From: JBEAOO01 sp041164825
GTDB lineage: Bacteria > Pseudomonadota > Gammaproteobacteria > Burkholderiales > Burkholderiaceae_C
Reading direction: 5' to 3'
NCBI GenBank assembly: GCA_041164825.1
Contig: JBEAOO010000123.1
Location: 1-40,935 of the forward strand
DNA: 40,935 nt
Part shown: in pieces, positions 10,284-19,224 of the stretch
Layout of the letters: each line of letters starts with the position of its first letter
Position numbering within the stretch: position 1 is the first letter of the stretch
Notes under the pieces: generated by a model
What the model saw: the letters and a program-made list of their open reading frames with translations, nothing else
Told to the model about the DNA's origin: nothing
Database searches by the model: none
Made by a program: the position numbers and the translations under genes

Positions 10284-10568
10284 GGCGGGCGCTCAATGGG
10301 CAGGTTGAGCGACGACTGTAGGGCGTTGGCGAGCGTTCGATCGCTGGAAAAGCGCAGCCAAGCCGGGCGCGGCCGTGAATTGCGGCGGGTTTCAGTCGGC
10401 TTTGCCACGGCAGGCTGGGGCTTGTCCAGCCCTCTTCAGAGGGGTGTTGCTGCGCAGGGCTGACAGATTTTGGTGCTGCGCGGGCCCACAAAATCGGCCC
10501 GGGCTGCGCGGCGTGGGAGCGCGGCGTAGCCCGCCTTTGCAACCGCACCTTCAGCCACAACAACGACC
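10284..10568. other. Divergent intergenic region with an inverted repeat
   Basis: 285 bases between two divergent genes, so it should hold both promoters. GATTTTGGTG at 10466-10475 is complementary to CACAAAATC at 10487-10495 (one bulged base). A second hairpin-like piece, CCCTCTTCAGAGGGG, lies near 10430-10444. No clear coding signal. Confidence 0.4.
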
Positions 10569-11054
10569 ATGAAAAAAATCCTGTTTGTCCTCGCCAGTCC
10601 GCTGCTGTTCACCGGCTGCGCTTCGGTGATGAACGACTCGACCCACCCGATGAAGGTGGAAACCAAGACCGACGCCGGCCAGCTGGTCGCCGGCGCCGAT
10701 TGCAAGCTCACGAACGACTACGGCACCGTGTCGGTGAAGTCGGGCGACACGACGCCTGTGCGCCGCTCCAGCAAAGACCTGGACATCACCTGCGTGCACC
10801 CGCAAAACCCGGACGCCAAGGCCCGCGCCATCTCGCGCGCCAACGGCGGCATGTTCGGCAACATCCTGCTCGGCGGTGGCATCGGCGCCATCATCGACCA
10901 CAACAAGGGCACGGCCTACACCTACCCGACCTGGGTGCAGTTGGTGTTCGGCAAGACCATCATTTTTGACCGCTCGGCCGAGAAAGAAGGCCAGCCGACC
11001 GCCGGCACCGAGCCCGTGGGCGCGGTCACCACCACCACGGCCGCGGCCAAGTGA
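10569..11054 (+). CDS. Small secreted lipoprotein with glycine-rich segment
   Basis: 161 residues. The N-terminus is a lipoprotein signal: KK, a hydrophobic core and lipobox LFTGC with the lipidated cysteine at C17. Serine at +2 suggests outer-membrane sorting by the Lol system. The mature part is a small polar domain with two cysteines (C50 and C75 region, possible disulfide), then a glycine-zipper-like stretch GGMFGNILLGGGIGAIID and a Thr/Ala-rich tail. No named family recognised. It is a single-gene unit closed by the terminator at 11103-11131. Confidence 0.82.
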   Translation: MKKILFVLASPLLFTGCASVMNDSTHPMKVETKTDAGQLVAGADCKLTNDYGTVSVKSGDTTPVRRSSKDLDITCVHPQNPDAKARAISRANGGMFGNILLGGGIGAIIDHNKGTAYTYPTWVQLVFGKTIIFDRSAEKEGQPTAGTEPVGAVTTTTAAAK

Positions 11055-11102
11055 GTTGACGCGACCCCGCGTGATGCTGTTGTGGCGTCACGCCCCAAAA
11101 AG

Positions 11103-11131
11103 GAAGGCCCCTTGCGGGCCTTCTTTTTTTT
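11103..11131. terminator. Rho-independent terminator, bidirectional
   Basis: Perfect 8-bp stem GAAGGCCC (11103-11110) / GGGCCTTC (11116-11123), loop CTTGC, followed by eight T on the plus strand. On the minus strand the stem is followed by CTTTTT, so it can also stop the lipoprotein gene ending at 11200. It sits between the two convergent genes. Confidence 0.93.
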
Positions 11132-11199
11132 CGACGATGCGGTTTGCCAAAGCCGGTGCCACGGCTTGCTCTGCCGTGGCACGGGGGCCGTGCGTGGAC

Positions 11200-14100
11200 T
11201 CAGCGTGCCACGCGTGCCCCGGTCGCAGCCAGTGAGCGCAGCGTAAGGGCCTGCGCGTTGGTGCGCGGCGCGGCCAGCGTGCCGCTCAGGAAGTTGGTTT
11301 CGCGGCTCAGGCCGACGGCGTCGGTATCGAGGCTGAACAGGTCGACCGAGCCGCTGTTGAGGTTGGCCACGTTCAGCACATCGCGCATGCCGTATTGCAG
11401 CCCGCCAAAGCCGGTGCCGAGGTAGCCCATGCCCGCCACGTTGGCTGGCAGGCTGCCGTAGCTGACGAGCGATGCGCGCGTGGCCACTTGCACTGCGCGC
11501 ACGGTGGCGCCGCTTTGGTTCAGCAGCGTGCTGACGGGGCTGGCGAGCAACACGGCATAGGGCGTGCTGAGGCTGCTCAGGGGCATGACGGCAGGCTTGA
11601 TCTGCCCCAGCATGGCGGTGTTGGCCAGGGTTTCGCTGTTGCTGCCATCGCTGTTCATCACGGTCACCTGCGTGCTCAAGGCGCTGTAGTTGAGGAGGTT
11701 GGCGTAGACCGTGTCACCGCCCACCAGCCACTCGCCCACCACGCTGCCGCTGGCCGGTTGCAAGATGGTGCTGGGTGTGCCGCCGCCGAGTGCCACGCTG
11801 GCGAGCGAGCCGTTGCGCAGCCGCGCCACCAGGCGGCTGCTGCCCAGCGCGTAGTCGGAGACGGGCGCGCTGAAGGTGGCCACCGGGGTGGCCGTCAGGG
11901 CGGCGGAAACACGCACGATGCGGCTGCGCGTGCTGCTGTCGATTTGCACGTAGAACGCGCCTGCTGCGCTGTCCAGCCCTTGCTCGGAGGCGACCTCACC
12001 GCTGGCCAGTGTGGCCACGGCCACGCGGGTGGCCGGGGTGGCGAGGTTGACGGCCCACACCGTGCTGCCCTCGCTGTACACCCAGACACCGGGCAGGGTG
12101 CCCGTTGTCGTGTTGCCCAGGTTCACCAGCGTGCCGCTCACGGTGTAGAGGTTCTCGGCCGCGCCGAAGTCGGCGTCCACGCGTTGCAGGGTGTTGCCGC
12201 TGCGGACGATGAAGCCGGTGATGCCCGCGCTGCTGTCGAGCAAGGTGGCGAGCGGGGTGACGCTGAGGCTCAGCGGCGCCGTGCTGCCGTCCATGTCGAT
12301 GCGTGCTGCGTAGGTGGTGTCGTCGCTGGTGTTGCATTGGCCGTCGTTGCCGGGGCCACTGACGAACAGCCAGCTGCGCGCGGGGTTGCGGCGGTCTTGG
12401 GCCTCCACCGTGGTGTGGGTCAGGGGGCTGTCGCTGTTGCCGCTGCACACCTGCGTGGTGCTGAGGCTGGTGAGCAGGGCGGCGGTGGGCACGCCGCTGC
12501 CACTCACCACCTGGTCCACCTTGTAGAAGCGTGAGCCCTTGGCGTAAACCACATGGCGTGAACGGGCTTGCGTGACTTGGCCGCCAGACACCGTGGCTTC
12601 CAGTGCCGCCGAGCCCAGCGCGCTGGCCTGGCCCGCGGCCTCCAAGGTGATGGCGCCGGCACCTGGGTGGTCGACGTTGATGGCAACGATGGCTGGGCTG
12701 CTGATCGATTGCACGCGATCGGCATAGCGGAGGGTGCCGTCCACCACCGGGCCGGCTCCGGTCACCACGTGGTAGCCCGATTGGGTCACCACTTGGGTCA
12801 CGGTCAAGGCGACGGCATGGCTGGTGACGCTGCCGGCCGTGTTGCTCACCACCACGGTGTAGCTGGCGCCGTTGTCGGCCAGGGTGGTGGCGGGCGTGGT
12901 GTAGCTGGCCGCGGCGGCGCCGGGGATGTCGCTGCCGTTGCGGCGCCACTGGTAGGTGGGCGCGGGGCTGCCGCTGGCCGCCACGCTGAAGCTGGCGCTC
13001 TGGCCCACCGACACGCTCGCGGCTTGCGGCTGCTGGGTGATGCTCGGCGCGGTCAAGGCACTGACACCCAGCGCAGCGTTCGCAGAGGTGACCGAGAGGC
13101 CGTTGCTGCTGGCCACACGCACGGCGTAGAGCGCGCCGTTGTCGGCCAAGGTGGTGGCGGGGGTGGTGTAGCTGGCGGCGGTGGCGCCGCTGATGGCGCT
13201 GCCGTTTTTCAGCCATTGGTAGTTCAGCGTGCCGCCGTTGGCCAAGGCGGTGACGCTGAACGTGGCGCTGCTTCCCACCGCCACATTCATGGCCGTGGGT
13301 TGCAGCAAGATCGTGGGCGGCACGCTGGCATCCACGGTCAGCACCGCGGCCGGGCTGGTGACGCTGCCGTAGGCGTTGCGGACGGTGACGGTGTAGCTGG
13401 CGCCGCTGTCCGTGGTGCTCACGGGGTACAGCAGCACGTGGTTGCTGTTGTCGCCCACGTTGACGCCATTGCGCTTCCATTGGTAGCTCAGCGGCTGCGA
13501 GCCGATGGCGGCCACGCCAAACAAGGCCCAGCTCTGCGGCACGACCGTGGTGTCTTTCGGCGGGCTGATGATTTGGGGGGCTTGCCCACTGCTGCCCAGC
13601 ACCAGGCAGGTGCTCAGGTGAATGTCGGCCTCAGCCGGCCCCTCAGACAACACGTTGGTGAAACCCGCATCGCGCTCGCCCCACAAAGCGGCGATGCCGT
13701 TCTTTTGCATCGGCACGATGAACTCGCCGTTCGCATCGGTGGTGCGCGCGGCGTTGCCGGCGTAGCTCGTGCCCTCGGTTTGCACCAGCACGCCAGGCTG
13801 GCGCACGCCCGCTGCGTCGGCCACGCAACCGTAGACATTGATGGTTTCCATCGGCCGGTCGCAGTTCCAGGTGCTGAAGTGGCCGACCTGGCCTTCGTAG
13901 TAACGCGCCGCGCCGCTGGTCATCAGCTTGGCCGTGCCTTCTTGCACCCAGCGGCCGGTGACCTCGTTGAAGTAGTAAAGCGGGATCGTCGCCGGGGTGT
14001 CTGCCGCGCGGGTCGAGACCGGGATGCGGATGGTGGCCGTCTGGCCCGCGGCCAGATTCAACTTCTGGCCGGCCGCGTCTTGCAGCGTCACGGTGAGTGC

Positions 14101-14700
14101 GCCAAAGCTCTCAATCGTCTTGCCGTCATCGGTGGTGTAGTTGCCCGGCATGTTGCCGGGGTTGGCGGCCGGGTCGATGACCGTGACGGCCACGGTCACT
14201 GCACCTGAGGCTGTGGCGCCGCTGCTGGTGGCGAGGCCACCGGCGGGCAGCGTCACTTGCGCCGTCGAGTTGGGCACGGTAACGGTGCCGCCCGCCGCCG
14301 CATCCACGCTGCCGGTGGCGCTGACCGGCACCAGGCGGGCATTTGCCGTGGCGCTGGTTTGTGCGCTCAAGGGCACGCTGGCGAAGGTGGCGGCGTGGTT
14401 GGCCAGTGCGAAGCTCACCACCACCGGGTCGGCGGCGGGCACCTCGGTGAGGGTGTAGTGGCCGGCGGCATCGCTGGTGGCGCTGCGCGCACCGGCGCTG
14501 ATCTGCACATTGGGCAGTGTTTCGCCGGTGGCCGCAGACACCACGGTGCCACTGAGCGTGCCGGTGGGCGTCAGCGGGTCGACGGGGGTGTCGCTGCTCC
14601 CGCCGCCGCCGCCGCAACCGGTCACCAACAGGCCCATGGCCAATCCCGCGGTCGCGAGCAGCGCCCGGGCCGAGCGCTTGAGCGCCAGCAATGTCGTCAT
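11200..14700 (-). CDS. Large surface lipoprotein with carboxypeptidase-regulatory-like and three Ig-like domains
   Basis: 1166 residues from the ATG at 14700, which has GGGAG 9 bases upstream; 21 further upstream codons are not signal-like. The signal ends in lipobox LVTGC (C29), then a Gly/Ser-rich tether. Residues about 45-130 look like a carboxypeptidase-regulatory-like beta domain (GTVVSAATGETLPNVQIS). After a second beta-rich segment, three Ig-like repeats occur at roughly 395-660, each with the YQWxxNG core (YQWKRNG, YQWLKNG, YQWRRNG) and a DNGAxYxV strand. The C-terminal 500 residues are Ser/Thr/Gly-rich beta sequence, perhaps a propeller. Likely an outer-membrane-anchored, surface-exposed binding protein; ligand unknown. 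The gene is monocistronic. Domain names rest on motif reading only. Confidence 0.85.
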   Translation of the reverse strand: MTTLLALKRSARALLATAGLAMGLLVTGCGGGGGSSDTPVDPLTPTGTLSGTVVSAATGETLPNVQISAGARSATSDAAGHYTLTEVPAADPVVVSFALANHAATFASVPLSAQTSATANARLVPVSATGSVDAAAGGTVTVPNSTAQVTLPAGGLATSSGATASGAVTVAVTVIDPAANPGNMPGNYTTDDGKTIESFGALTVTLQDAAGQKLNLAAGQTATIRIPVSTRAADTPATIPLYYFNEVTGRWVQEGTAKLMTSGAARYYEGQVGHFSTWNCDRPMETINVYGCVADAAGVRQPGVLVQTEGTSYAGNAARTTDANGEFIVPMQKNGIAALWGERDAGFTNVLSEGPAEADIHLSTCLVLGSSGQAPQIISPPKDTTVVPQSWALFGVAAIGSQPLSYQWKRNGVNVGDNSNHVLLYPVSTTDSGASYTVTVRNAYGSVTSPAAVLTVDASVPPTILLQPTAMNVAVGSSATFSVTALANGGTLNYQWLKNGSAISGATAASYTTPATTLADNGALYAVRVASSNGLSVTSANAALGVSALTAPSITQQPQAASVSVGQSASFSVAASGSPAPTYQWRRNGSDIPGAAAASYTTPATTLADNGASYTVVVSNTAGSVTSHAVALTVTQVVTQSGYHVVTGAGPVVDGTLRYADRVQSISSPAIVAINVDHPGAGAITLEAAGQASALGSAALEATVSGGQVTQARSRHVVYAKGSRFYKVDQVVSGSGVPTAALLTSLSTTQVCSGNSDSPLTHTTVEAQDRRNPARSWLFVSGPGNDGQCNTSDDTTYAARIDMDGSTAPLSLSVTPLATLLDSSAGITGFIVRSGNTLQRVDADFGAAENLYTVSGTLVNLGNTTTGTLPGVWVYSEGSTVWAVNLATPATRVAVATLASGEVASEQGLDSAAGAFYVQIDSSTRSRIVRVSAALTATPVATFSAPVSDYALGSSRLVARLRNGSLASVALGGGTPSTILQPASGSVVGEWLVGGDTVYANLLNYSALSTQVTVMNSDGSNSETLANTAMLGQIKPAVMPLSSLSTPYAVLLASPVSTLLNQSGATVRAVQVATRASLVSYGSLPANVAGMGYLGTGFGGLQYGMRDVLNVANLNSGSVDLFSLDTDAVGLSRETNFLSGTLAAPRTNAQALTLRSLAATGARVAR
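12871..13207 (-). repeat. Near-identical DNA segments of two Ig-like repeats
   Basis: A stretch of about 70 bases from 12871 recurs from 13138, spaced 267 bases (exactly 89 codons), with only scattered differences. It encodes the SYTTPATTLADNGA strand of Ig repeats 3 and 2. The in-frame spacing and DNA-level identity point to recent duplication or gene conversion of one Ig unit. Confidence 0.75.
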
Positions 14701-14856
14701 TCTGAGTTCTCCCTGAGTCGCGTCACCTGTCAGTGGTGATCGTGCCGGTTGAACTGTGCCCACGACGACTTCTTACGGCGATCCCCCATCAGAGCGAGTG
14801 TTGGCGCGGTTTGGCCTCGGGCTTCCCACTGATGTGGGTGCTGGCCTCGGACAAAA

Positions 14857-14880
14857 CAAAGGCCTCTCACGAGGCCTTTG
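14857..14880 (-). terminator. Rho-independent terminator of the resB-ccsB transcript
   Basis: Perfect 10-bp stem CAAAGGCCTC (14857-14866) / GAGGCCTTTG (14871-14880), 4-base loop. Read on the minus strand it is followed by TTTTGT. It lies 35 bases past the ccsB stop. Confidence 0.85.
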
Positions 14881-14914
14881 CTGTCAAACATCGGGCGGCC
14901 GCGCCGCGGGGATC

Positions 14915-16273
14915 TCACAGCGTGCCGTAGCTGTGCAGCCCCGAGAGGAACATGTTGACGCCGAGGAAGGCGAAGGTGGTGACCACCAAGCCGGTGAGCG
15001 CCCACCAGGCGGCCACGGTGCCGCGCAGGCCCTTCATCAGGCGCATGTGCAGCCAGGCGGCGTAGTTGAGCCAGACGATCAGCGCCCAGGTTTCCTTCGG
15101 GTCCCAGCTCCAGTAGCCGCCCCAGGCCTCGGCGGCCCAGAAGGCGCCCAAGATGGTGGCGATGGTGAAGAAGGCAAAGCCGATGGCGATGGCCTTGTAC
15201 ATCACGTCATCCAGCACCTCCAGCGCGGGCAGGCGGTCGGCAATGCGGCGGCGCGCGGCCAAGATGCTGCCCACCACCAGTGCGGCAAAGCCGAAGTACA
15301 CGGCCCAGTAGCTGCTGATGGCCTGGATGGGGTTCTTGCGGAACACCACTGGCTCGATGCACAGCACCATGCCCAGCAAGAACAGCGGCGCCAGCTGCTG
15401 CCAGCCGGCGCGGCCCGCGCTTTGTTTGATGAGGTAGGCAAAGGCCACCATGGCCGACAGCGCGAAGGTGCCGTAGCCGATGAAGTTGGCGGGCACGTGG
15501 ATCTTCATCCACCAGCTTTGCAGCGCGGGCACCAGCGGCTGGATCTCTTGCGCGCCGCGCGCCACCGTGTACCAGAGCAAAAAGCCCACGGCCGCGCTCA
15601 CCACCAGCATCACGAAGGCGCCCAGCGTGCGGGTGGCGTAGTGCTGCTCGTAGTACAGGTAGAACAGCGTGGTCAGCCAGCAAAACAGCACGAACACCTC
15701 GTACAGGTTGCTGACCGGGATGTGGCCGATGTCGGGGCCGATCTGGTGGCTCTCGAACCAGCGCACCATCGTGCCCACCAGGGCCATGAAGACGGCGGCC
15801 CAAGCCAGGCGCGAGCCCAGGCGCAGGGCGGTGTTGTCTTCACCGGCGCGCGAGGTGAAAAAGCCCGCCCAGTAAAACAGCGTGCTCATGAACACCAGCA
15901 CGCTCATCCACAGAATGGCGCTCTGGCTCGACAAGAAGTACTTCAGCCAGAACACCTTGTCGGCCTGCGCCAGGTCGGCACCAAAGGCATCGGGCGTCTG
16001 GTTGTAGAGCGCGATTGCCAGCAGCGTGCTGCCGCCCACGGCCAGCATCAGCGTGCGCAGCGGGCGCCAAAACCAGCCGAGCGCGATCATGGTGGGCAGG
16101 GCGAACAGCAAGATGCCCTTCTCGTAGCCGTCCATCGAACCCAGGTAGCGTTGGAAGGCGTAGCCGCCGCCCAGCAGCACCAGCAGCGCAAACGCCCAGT
16201 CAAAGGCCGAGCGCTGGACGAGCGGGCCGCCGCCGCGGCTGCGGTCGCCGAGGGTGAGGGTGGTGGTGTTCAT
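14915..16273 (-). CDS. ccsB: c-type cytochrome biogenesis protein CcsB (CcsA/ResC family)
   Basis: 452 residues, strongly hydrophobic, with about eight or more membrane segments. The tryptophan-rich WWD heme-handling motif WGGYWSWDPKETW spans residues 384-396, and conserved histidines such as H in KIHVPANF and NYAAWLH flank it. In System II maturation this protein and ResB form the complex that moves heme across the inner membrane and attaches it to CxxCH motifs of apocytochromes. Start ATG overlaps the resB stop by 4 bases (ATGA), so the two are translationally coupled. Naming varies: the same family is called CcsA or ResC elsewhere. Confidence 0.95.
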   Translation of the reverse strand: MNTTTLTLGDRSRGGGPLVQRSAFDWAFALLVLLGGGYAFQRYLGSMDGYEKGILLFALPTMIALGWFWRPLRTLMLAVGGSTLLAIALYNQTPDAFGADLAQADKVFWLKYFLSSQSAILWMSVLVFMSTLFYWAGFFTSRAGEDNTALRLGSRLAWAAVFMALVGTMVRWFESHQIGPDIGHIPVSNLYEVFVLFCWLTTLFYLYYEQHYATRTLGAFVMLVVSAAVGFLLWYTVARGAQEIQPLVPALQSWWMKIHVPANFIGYGTFALSAMVAFAYLIKQSAGRAGWQQLAPLFLLGMVLCIEPVVFRKNPIQAISSYWAVYFGFAALVVGSILAARRRIADRLPALEVLDDVMYKAIAIGFAFFTIATILGAFWAAEAWGGYWSWDPKETWALIVWLNYAAWLHMRLMKGLRGTVAAWWALTGLVVTTFAFLGVNMFLSGLHSYGTL

Positions 16274-18423
16274 GGTGCGGTGTCTCCGTGGGATGCGGTG
16301 GCGGCTGCGGGCAGGATGGCCTTCTTCAGCGTTTCAAATTCGGCGTCGGCGTCCATCGTGCGGCGCGTGGTGGACAAGGCCGTGCTGATGCGCGAGCCCG
16401 CACCGTCGGCCGAGATCCAGACCCACAAGCGCCGCTCGCGGATGTAGAGCATGGCAAACACGCCGATGATCAGCAACACCGCCCCCAGGTACACCAGGGT
16501 CTTGCCCGGGGCACGCGCCACCTGGAACACGCTGGCCTGCACCTGCTTGAAGTCGCTCAGCATGAACAGCACCGGCGCGGGATAGAAGTAGCTGTCCGAC
16601 AGCGACAACACGGCCAGCGTCATGAAGCCTTGGGTGGCGTCGGTGTTGCCCAGCGGGGGCAGCTTGGCCTGCTCGCGGGTCACGTTGTAGAGCTCGTAGA
16701 GCGTGCCGTTCAAAATGCGCAGCAGCACGTCGCTGATGCGCATGCGGTCGGCCTCGGGCACGCTGGCTTCCAGAAAATCGCTGATGGCTTGCAGGCCGCC
16801 GGTGGCGGCTTGGCCTTCTTTCACCGCCTCGGCGCCTGCAAACAGCGCCAATGCGCGGCCGGCCGTGGCTTGCAGTTGCTCGGCCATCGCGGGTTTGTCG
16901 GCCGGTGTGGCCAGGGCCACATAGCGGTTCACCGCCTTGGCACGCAGCTCGGCGTTGCCCAGTGCGTTGCGCAGCGCCATCCAGCCGTCGACGCTGCCTT
17001 GTTCATCGACGGGGATGCGCAGGTAGCGGAAGGGCTCCGCCGGCGTGTCGCGCGCGCCGGCCAAAAACACGCGCTGGCCATCGAGCGCCACCGGCAGCAT
17101 GTAGTTGTTGAACTCGCGCGCTTGGCCCGCCGCGTCGCGCAGTTTGTAGCTCACCGAGGGGCCGACGTTTTGCAGCGTCTTCTCGCCCTTGGGTTTGGCG
17201 CCCGAGCCCAGGTGCTTCTGCAACTCAGCCCCGAGGTCGACGCCGCGCACATCGGTGGCACTGCCGCGGCCGCCCGCGTTGCCCTGGCCCATGTTCTCGA
17301 CGTTGATCACGCGCAGGCCGGTGAACTCCAGCGTCAGCGCGCCGGCGGTGTCGCCCGGGCCCCGGCTGAGTTGGGTGCTGCCGCCCACCACGCCTTGCAC
17401 GTCAAACGCGGTGGCCGTGCCCTTGAGTGGCAGGCCGCGCAAGGTGAGGCTGGAGCCGCCGTCGTCAAAGCTGCTTTGGTAAATGGCCACGCCGCGGTGG
17501 AAGGCGGGCTCGTTGACCTTCACGCGGGTGCTGATGTTTTGCCCGGTCTCGTGGTCGTGGATCACGATGTCGCTGGCAAACAGCTTGGGCATGCCGGTGT
17601 CGTAGTAGTCGACCACGAACTTCTTGAGTTCGACGTCGAACGGCAGGTCTTGCAGCACCACGCCATCGGCCTGGTTGATGATGGCGGTGCTGGCGCGGCC
17701 GCCCTCGGGCACCATCAGGTTGGCGCGGAAGGTGGGGGTGCCGGGGCCGAGGCGGTGTGACGCCGGCACGTCCTTGATCAGGCCGCCACCCGTGAAGGGC
17801 GTCTTGCCCTGCAGCAGCATTTGCGCCTTGACGATCAAATCGCCGTCAAACAGCCCGCCAATGCAGATCAGCACGATGGCCGAGTGCGCGGCGATGTAGC
17901 CCAGCTTGTTGGCCGCGCCGCGGCGCGCCGCGATCATGGTGCCGCCGTCGCGCACCTGGGCCTTGGCCTTCCAGCCGTCTTGCAGCAGCAGGGTGCTGAT
18001 GCGCTCAAACGCAGCCGCGGGCGTCTCGGCCGAATGCGCCTGACCCTTCAGGTGAAAGGCCTGCAGGCCTTGCTCGCGGATGTTTTCTTTGTAGTTGCGC
18101 AGGTCGCCCAAAATTTTGGGCGCATTGCGCGCAATGCAGAGGCTGGTGGAGAGCACCAGAAACGCCAAGATCAACAAGAACCACCAGGCGCTGTAGACCG
18201 TGGTCAGGCTGGCGGCCTCAAACACCTGGGCCCAGAAGGGGCCGAACTGGTTGATGTAGTTGTTGGTGGCCTCGTGCTGCTTGACCACGGTGCCGATCAC
18301 CGAAGCGATGCAGATGACGGTGAGCAGCGAGATGGCAAACCGCATCGAGGACATCAACTCGATGCTGTCGCGCAGCCCGCGCGAGCGCGCGGGGACGTCG
18401 AGTCCGGAGGTGGATGCGGTCAT
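16270..18423 (-). CDS. resB: Cytochrome c biogenesis protein ResB (Ccs1)
   Basis: 717 residues from the ATG at 18423 (MTASTSGLDV); 18 earlier in-frame codons are possible but have no family support. The N-terminus contains membrane segments (MRFAISLLTVICIASVIG, then WWFLLILAFLVLSTSL), a third precedes the large periplasmic domain (about residues 220-600), and a last one (LVYLGAVLLIIGVFAMLYI) closes it: the ResB layout. ResB holds apocytochrome and heme together with CcsB. It overlaps ccsB by 4 bases. The cytochrome c4 gene upstream is its obvious nearby client, though a terminator lies between them. Confidence 0.95.
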   Translation of the reverse strand: MTASTSGLDVPARSRGLRDSIELMSSMRFAISLLTVICIASVIGTVVKQHEATNNYINQFGPFWAQVFEAASLTTVYSAWWFLLILAFLVLSTSLCIARNAPKILGDLRNYKENIREQGLQAFHLKGQAHSAETPAAAFERISTLLLQDGWKAKAQVRDGGTMIAARRGAANKLGYIAAHSAIVLICIGGLFDGDLIVKAQMLLQGKTPFTGGGLIKDVPASHRLGPGTPTFRANLMVPEGGRASTAIINQADGVVLQDLPFDVELKKFVVDYYDTGMPKLFASDIVIHDHETGQNISTRVKVNEPAFHRGVAIYQSSFDDGGSSLTLRGLPLKGTATAFDVQGVVGGSTQLSRGPGDTAGALTLEFTGLRVINVENMGQGNAGGRGSATDVRGVDLGAELQKHLGSGAKPKGEKTLQNVGPSVSYKLRDAAGQAREFNNYMLPVALDGQRVFLAGARDTPAEPFRYLRIPVDEQGSVDGWMALRNALGNAELRAKAVNRYVALATPADKPAMAEQLQATAGRALALFAGAEAVKEGQAATGGLQAISDFLEASVPEADRMRISDVLLRILNGTLYELYNVTREQAKLPPLGNTDATQGFMTLAVLSLSDSYFYPAPVLFMLSDFKQVQASVFQVARAPGKTLVYLGAVLLIIGVFAMLYIRERRLWVWISADGAGSRISTALSTTRRTMDADAEFETLKKAILPAAATASHGDTAP

Positions 18424-18476
18424 GGGCGCGGCGGCAAGGAAGCAGGGCGACGCACGGGGCGGCGCCGAAAAAGACA

Positions 18477-18501
18477 AAAGGCCGGTGAAAGACCGGCCTT
18501 T
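18477..18501 (-). terminator. Rho-independent terminator after cytochrome c4
   Basis: Perfect 10-bp stem AAAGGCCGGT (18477-18486) / ACCGGCCTTT (18492-18501), loop GAAAG; on the minus strand it is followed by TTGTCTTTTTC. It stands between the cytochrome c4 stop and the resB start, so resB-ccsB needs read-through or its own promoter. Confidence 0.88.
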
Positions 18502-18534
18502 GAGGGCAGAGTTCCTGCGGGGAACCCTTGGGGC

Positions 18535-19161
18535 TTACTGCAGCCCGGTGATGTAGTCGGCCACGGCCTTGATTTCGCGGTCGTTGAGCTTGGCGGCCAC
18601 ACCGGTCATCACGCTGTTGTTCTTGCGCACGCCGTCGCGGAAGGCGGTGAGCTGCGCGGCGGCGTAGTCGGCGTGTTGGCCGGCCACACGCGGGTACTGG
18701 GCCGGGATGCCGGCGCCAGTCGGGCTGTGGCATGCAGCGCAGGCCGGAATGCTGCGGTCGGCCAAGCCACCACGGTAGATTTTTTCACCCAGCAGCACCA
18801 GGTCTTTGTTCTTGGCCGCACCGGGCTTGGCTTTTTTGCTGGCGTAGAAGGCGGCGACGTTTTTCATGTCGGCCTCGCTCAGCGTGCTGGCCATGCCCTT
18901 CATGATCGCGTTGTCACGCTTGCCCGACTTGAACTCGGTCAGTTGCTTGACCAGGTAGTCGGCGTGCTGGCCTTGCAGGATCGGGTTGGTGGGCACGCCC
19001 CGCGAACCATCGGCCGTGTGGCAGGCCGCGCACACCTGGGTGGAGATCTCAGCGCCGCGTGCCAAGTCGGGCTTCGCCGGAGCGGCGGCCTCGTTGGCAA
19101 AGGCGCTGCCGCAGGCGGCGGCAATCAGGAGGCTGGGCAGGAAGCGGGCAAAAGACGTCAT
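18535..19161 (-). CDS. Diheme cytochrome c4
   Basis: 208 residues from ATG 19161, with a Sec signal peptide (SFARFLPSLLIAAACGSAFA). A TTG at 19185 is also in frame but adds eight polar residues before the signal. Two homologous halves each carry a heme motif: CAACH at 44-48 and 141-145. Methionines in NAIMKGM (87/90) and NSVMTG (185) are the likely sixth ligands. Cytochrome c4 is a periplasmic electron carrier between the bc1 complex and terminal oxidases. Placement just before resB-ccsB, which attach the heme, is functionally sensible. Confidence 0.94.
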   Translation of the reverse strand: MTSFARFLPSLLIAAACGSAFANEAAAPAKPDLARGAEISTQVCAACHTADGSRGVPTNPILQGQHADYLVKQLTEFKSGKRDNAIMKGMASTLSEADMKNVAAFYASKKAKPGAAKNKDLVLLGEKIYRGGLADRSIPACAACHSPTGAGIPAQYPRVAGQHADYAAAQLTAFRDGVRKNNSVMTGVAAKLNDREIKAVADYITGLQ

Positions 19162-19177
19162 GACGGTGGTCGATTCT

Positions 19178-19204
19178 TTGTGCAAAACCGGGCGATTTTA
19201 CAAT
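19178..19204. promoter_or_regulatory. Overlapping divergent promoters, cytochrome c4 and engB
   Basis: On the plus strand TACAAT (19199-19204) with TTTGTG (19177-19182) 16 bases upstream fits an engB promoter. On the minus strand TAAAAT (19200 down to 19195) fits a -10 for cytochrome c4. The two -10 elements share bases, so the polymerases would exclude each other. Predicted from consensus only. Confidence 0.45.
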
Positions 19205-19224
19205 GCCGAATCTGAAGGACACCG

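Noticed and set aside
14756..16447. 563-codon plus-strand frame opposite ccsB
   Set aside because: Composed of Gln/His/Gly-rich sequence and lies opposite a clear membrane protein gene.
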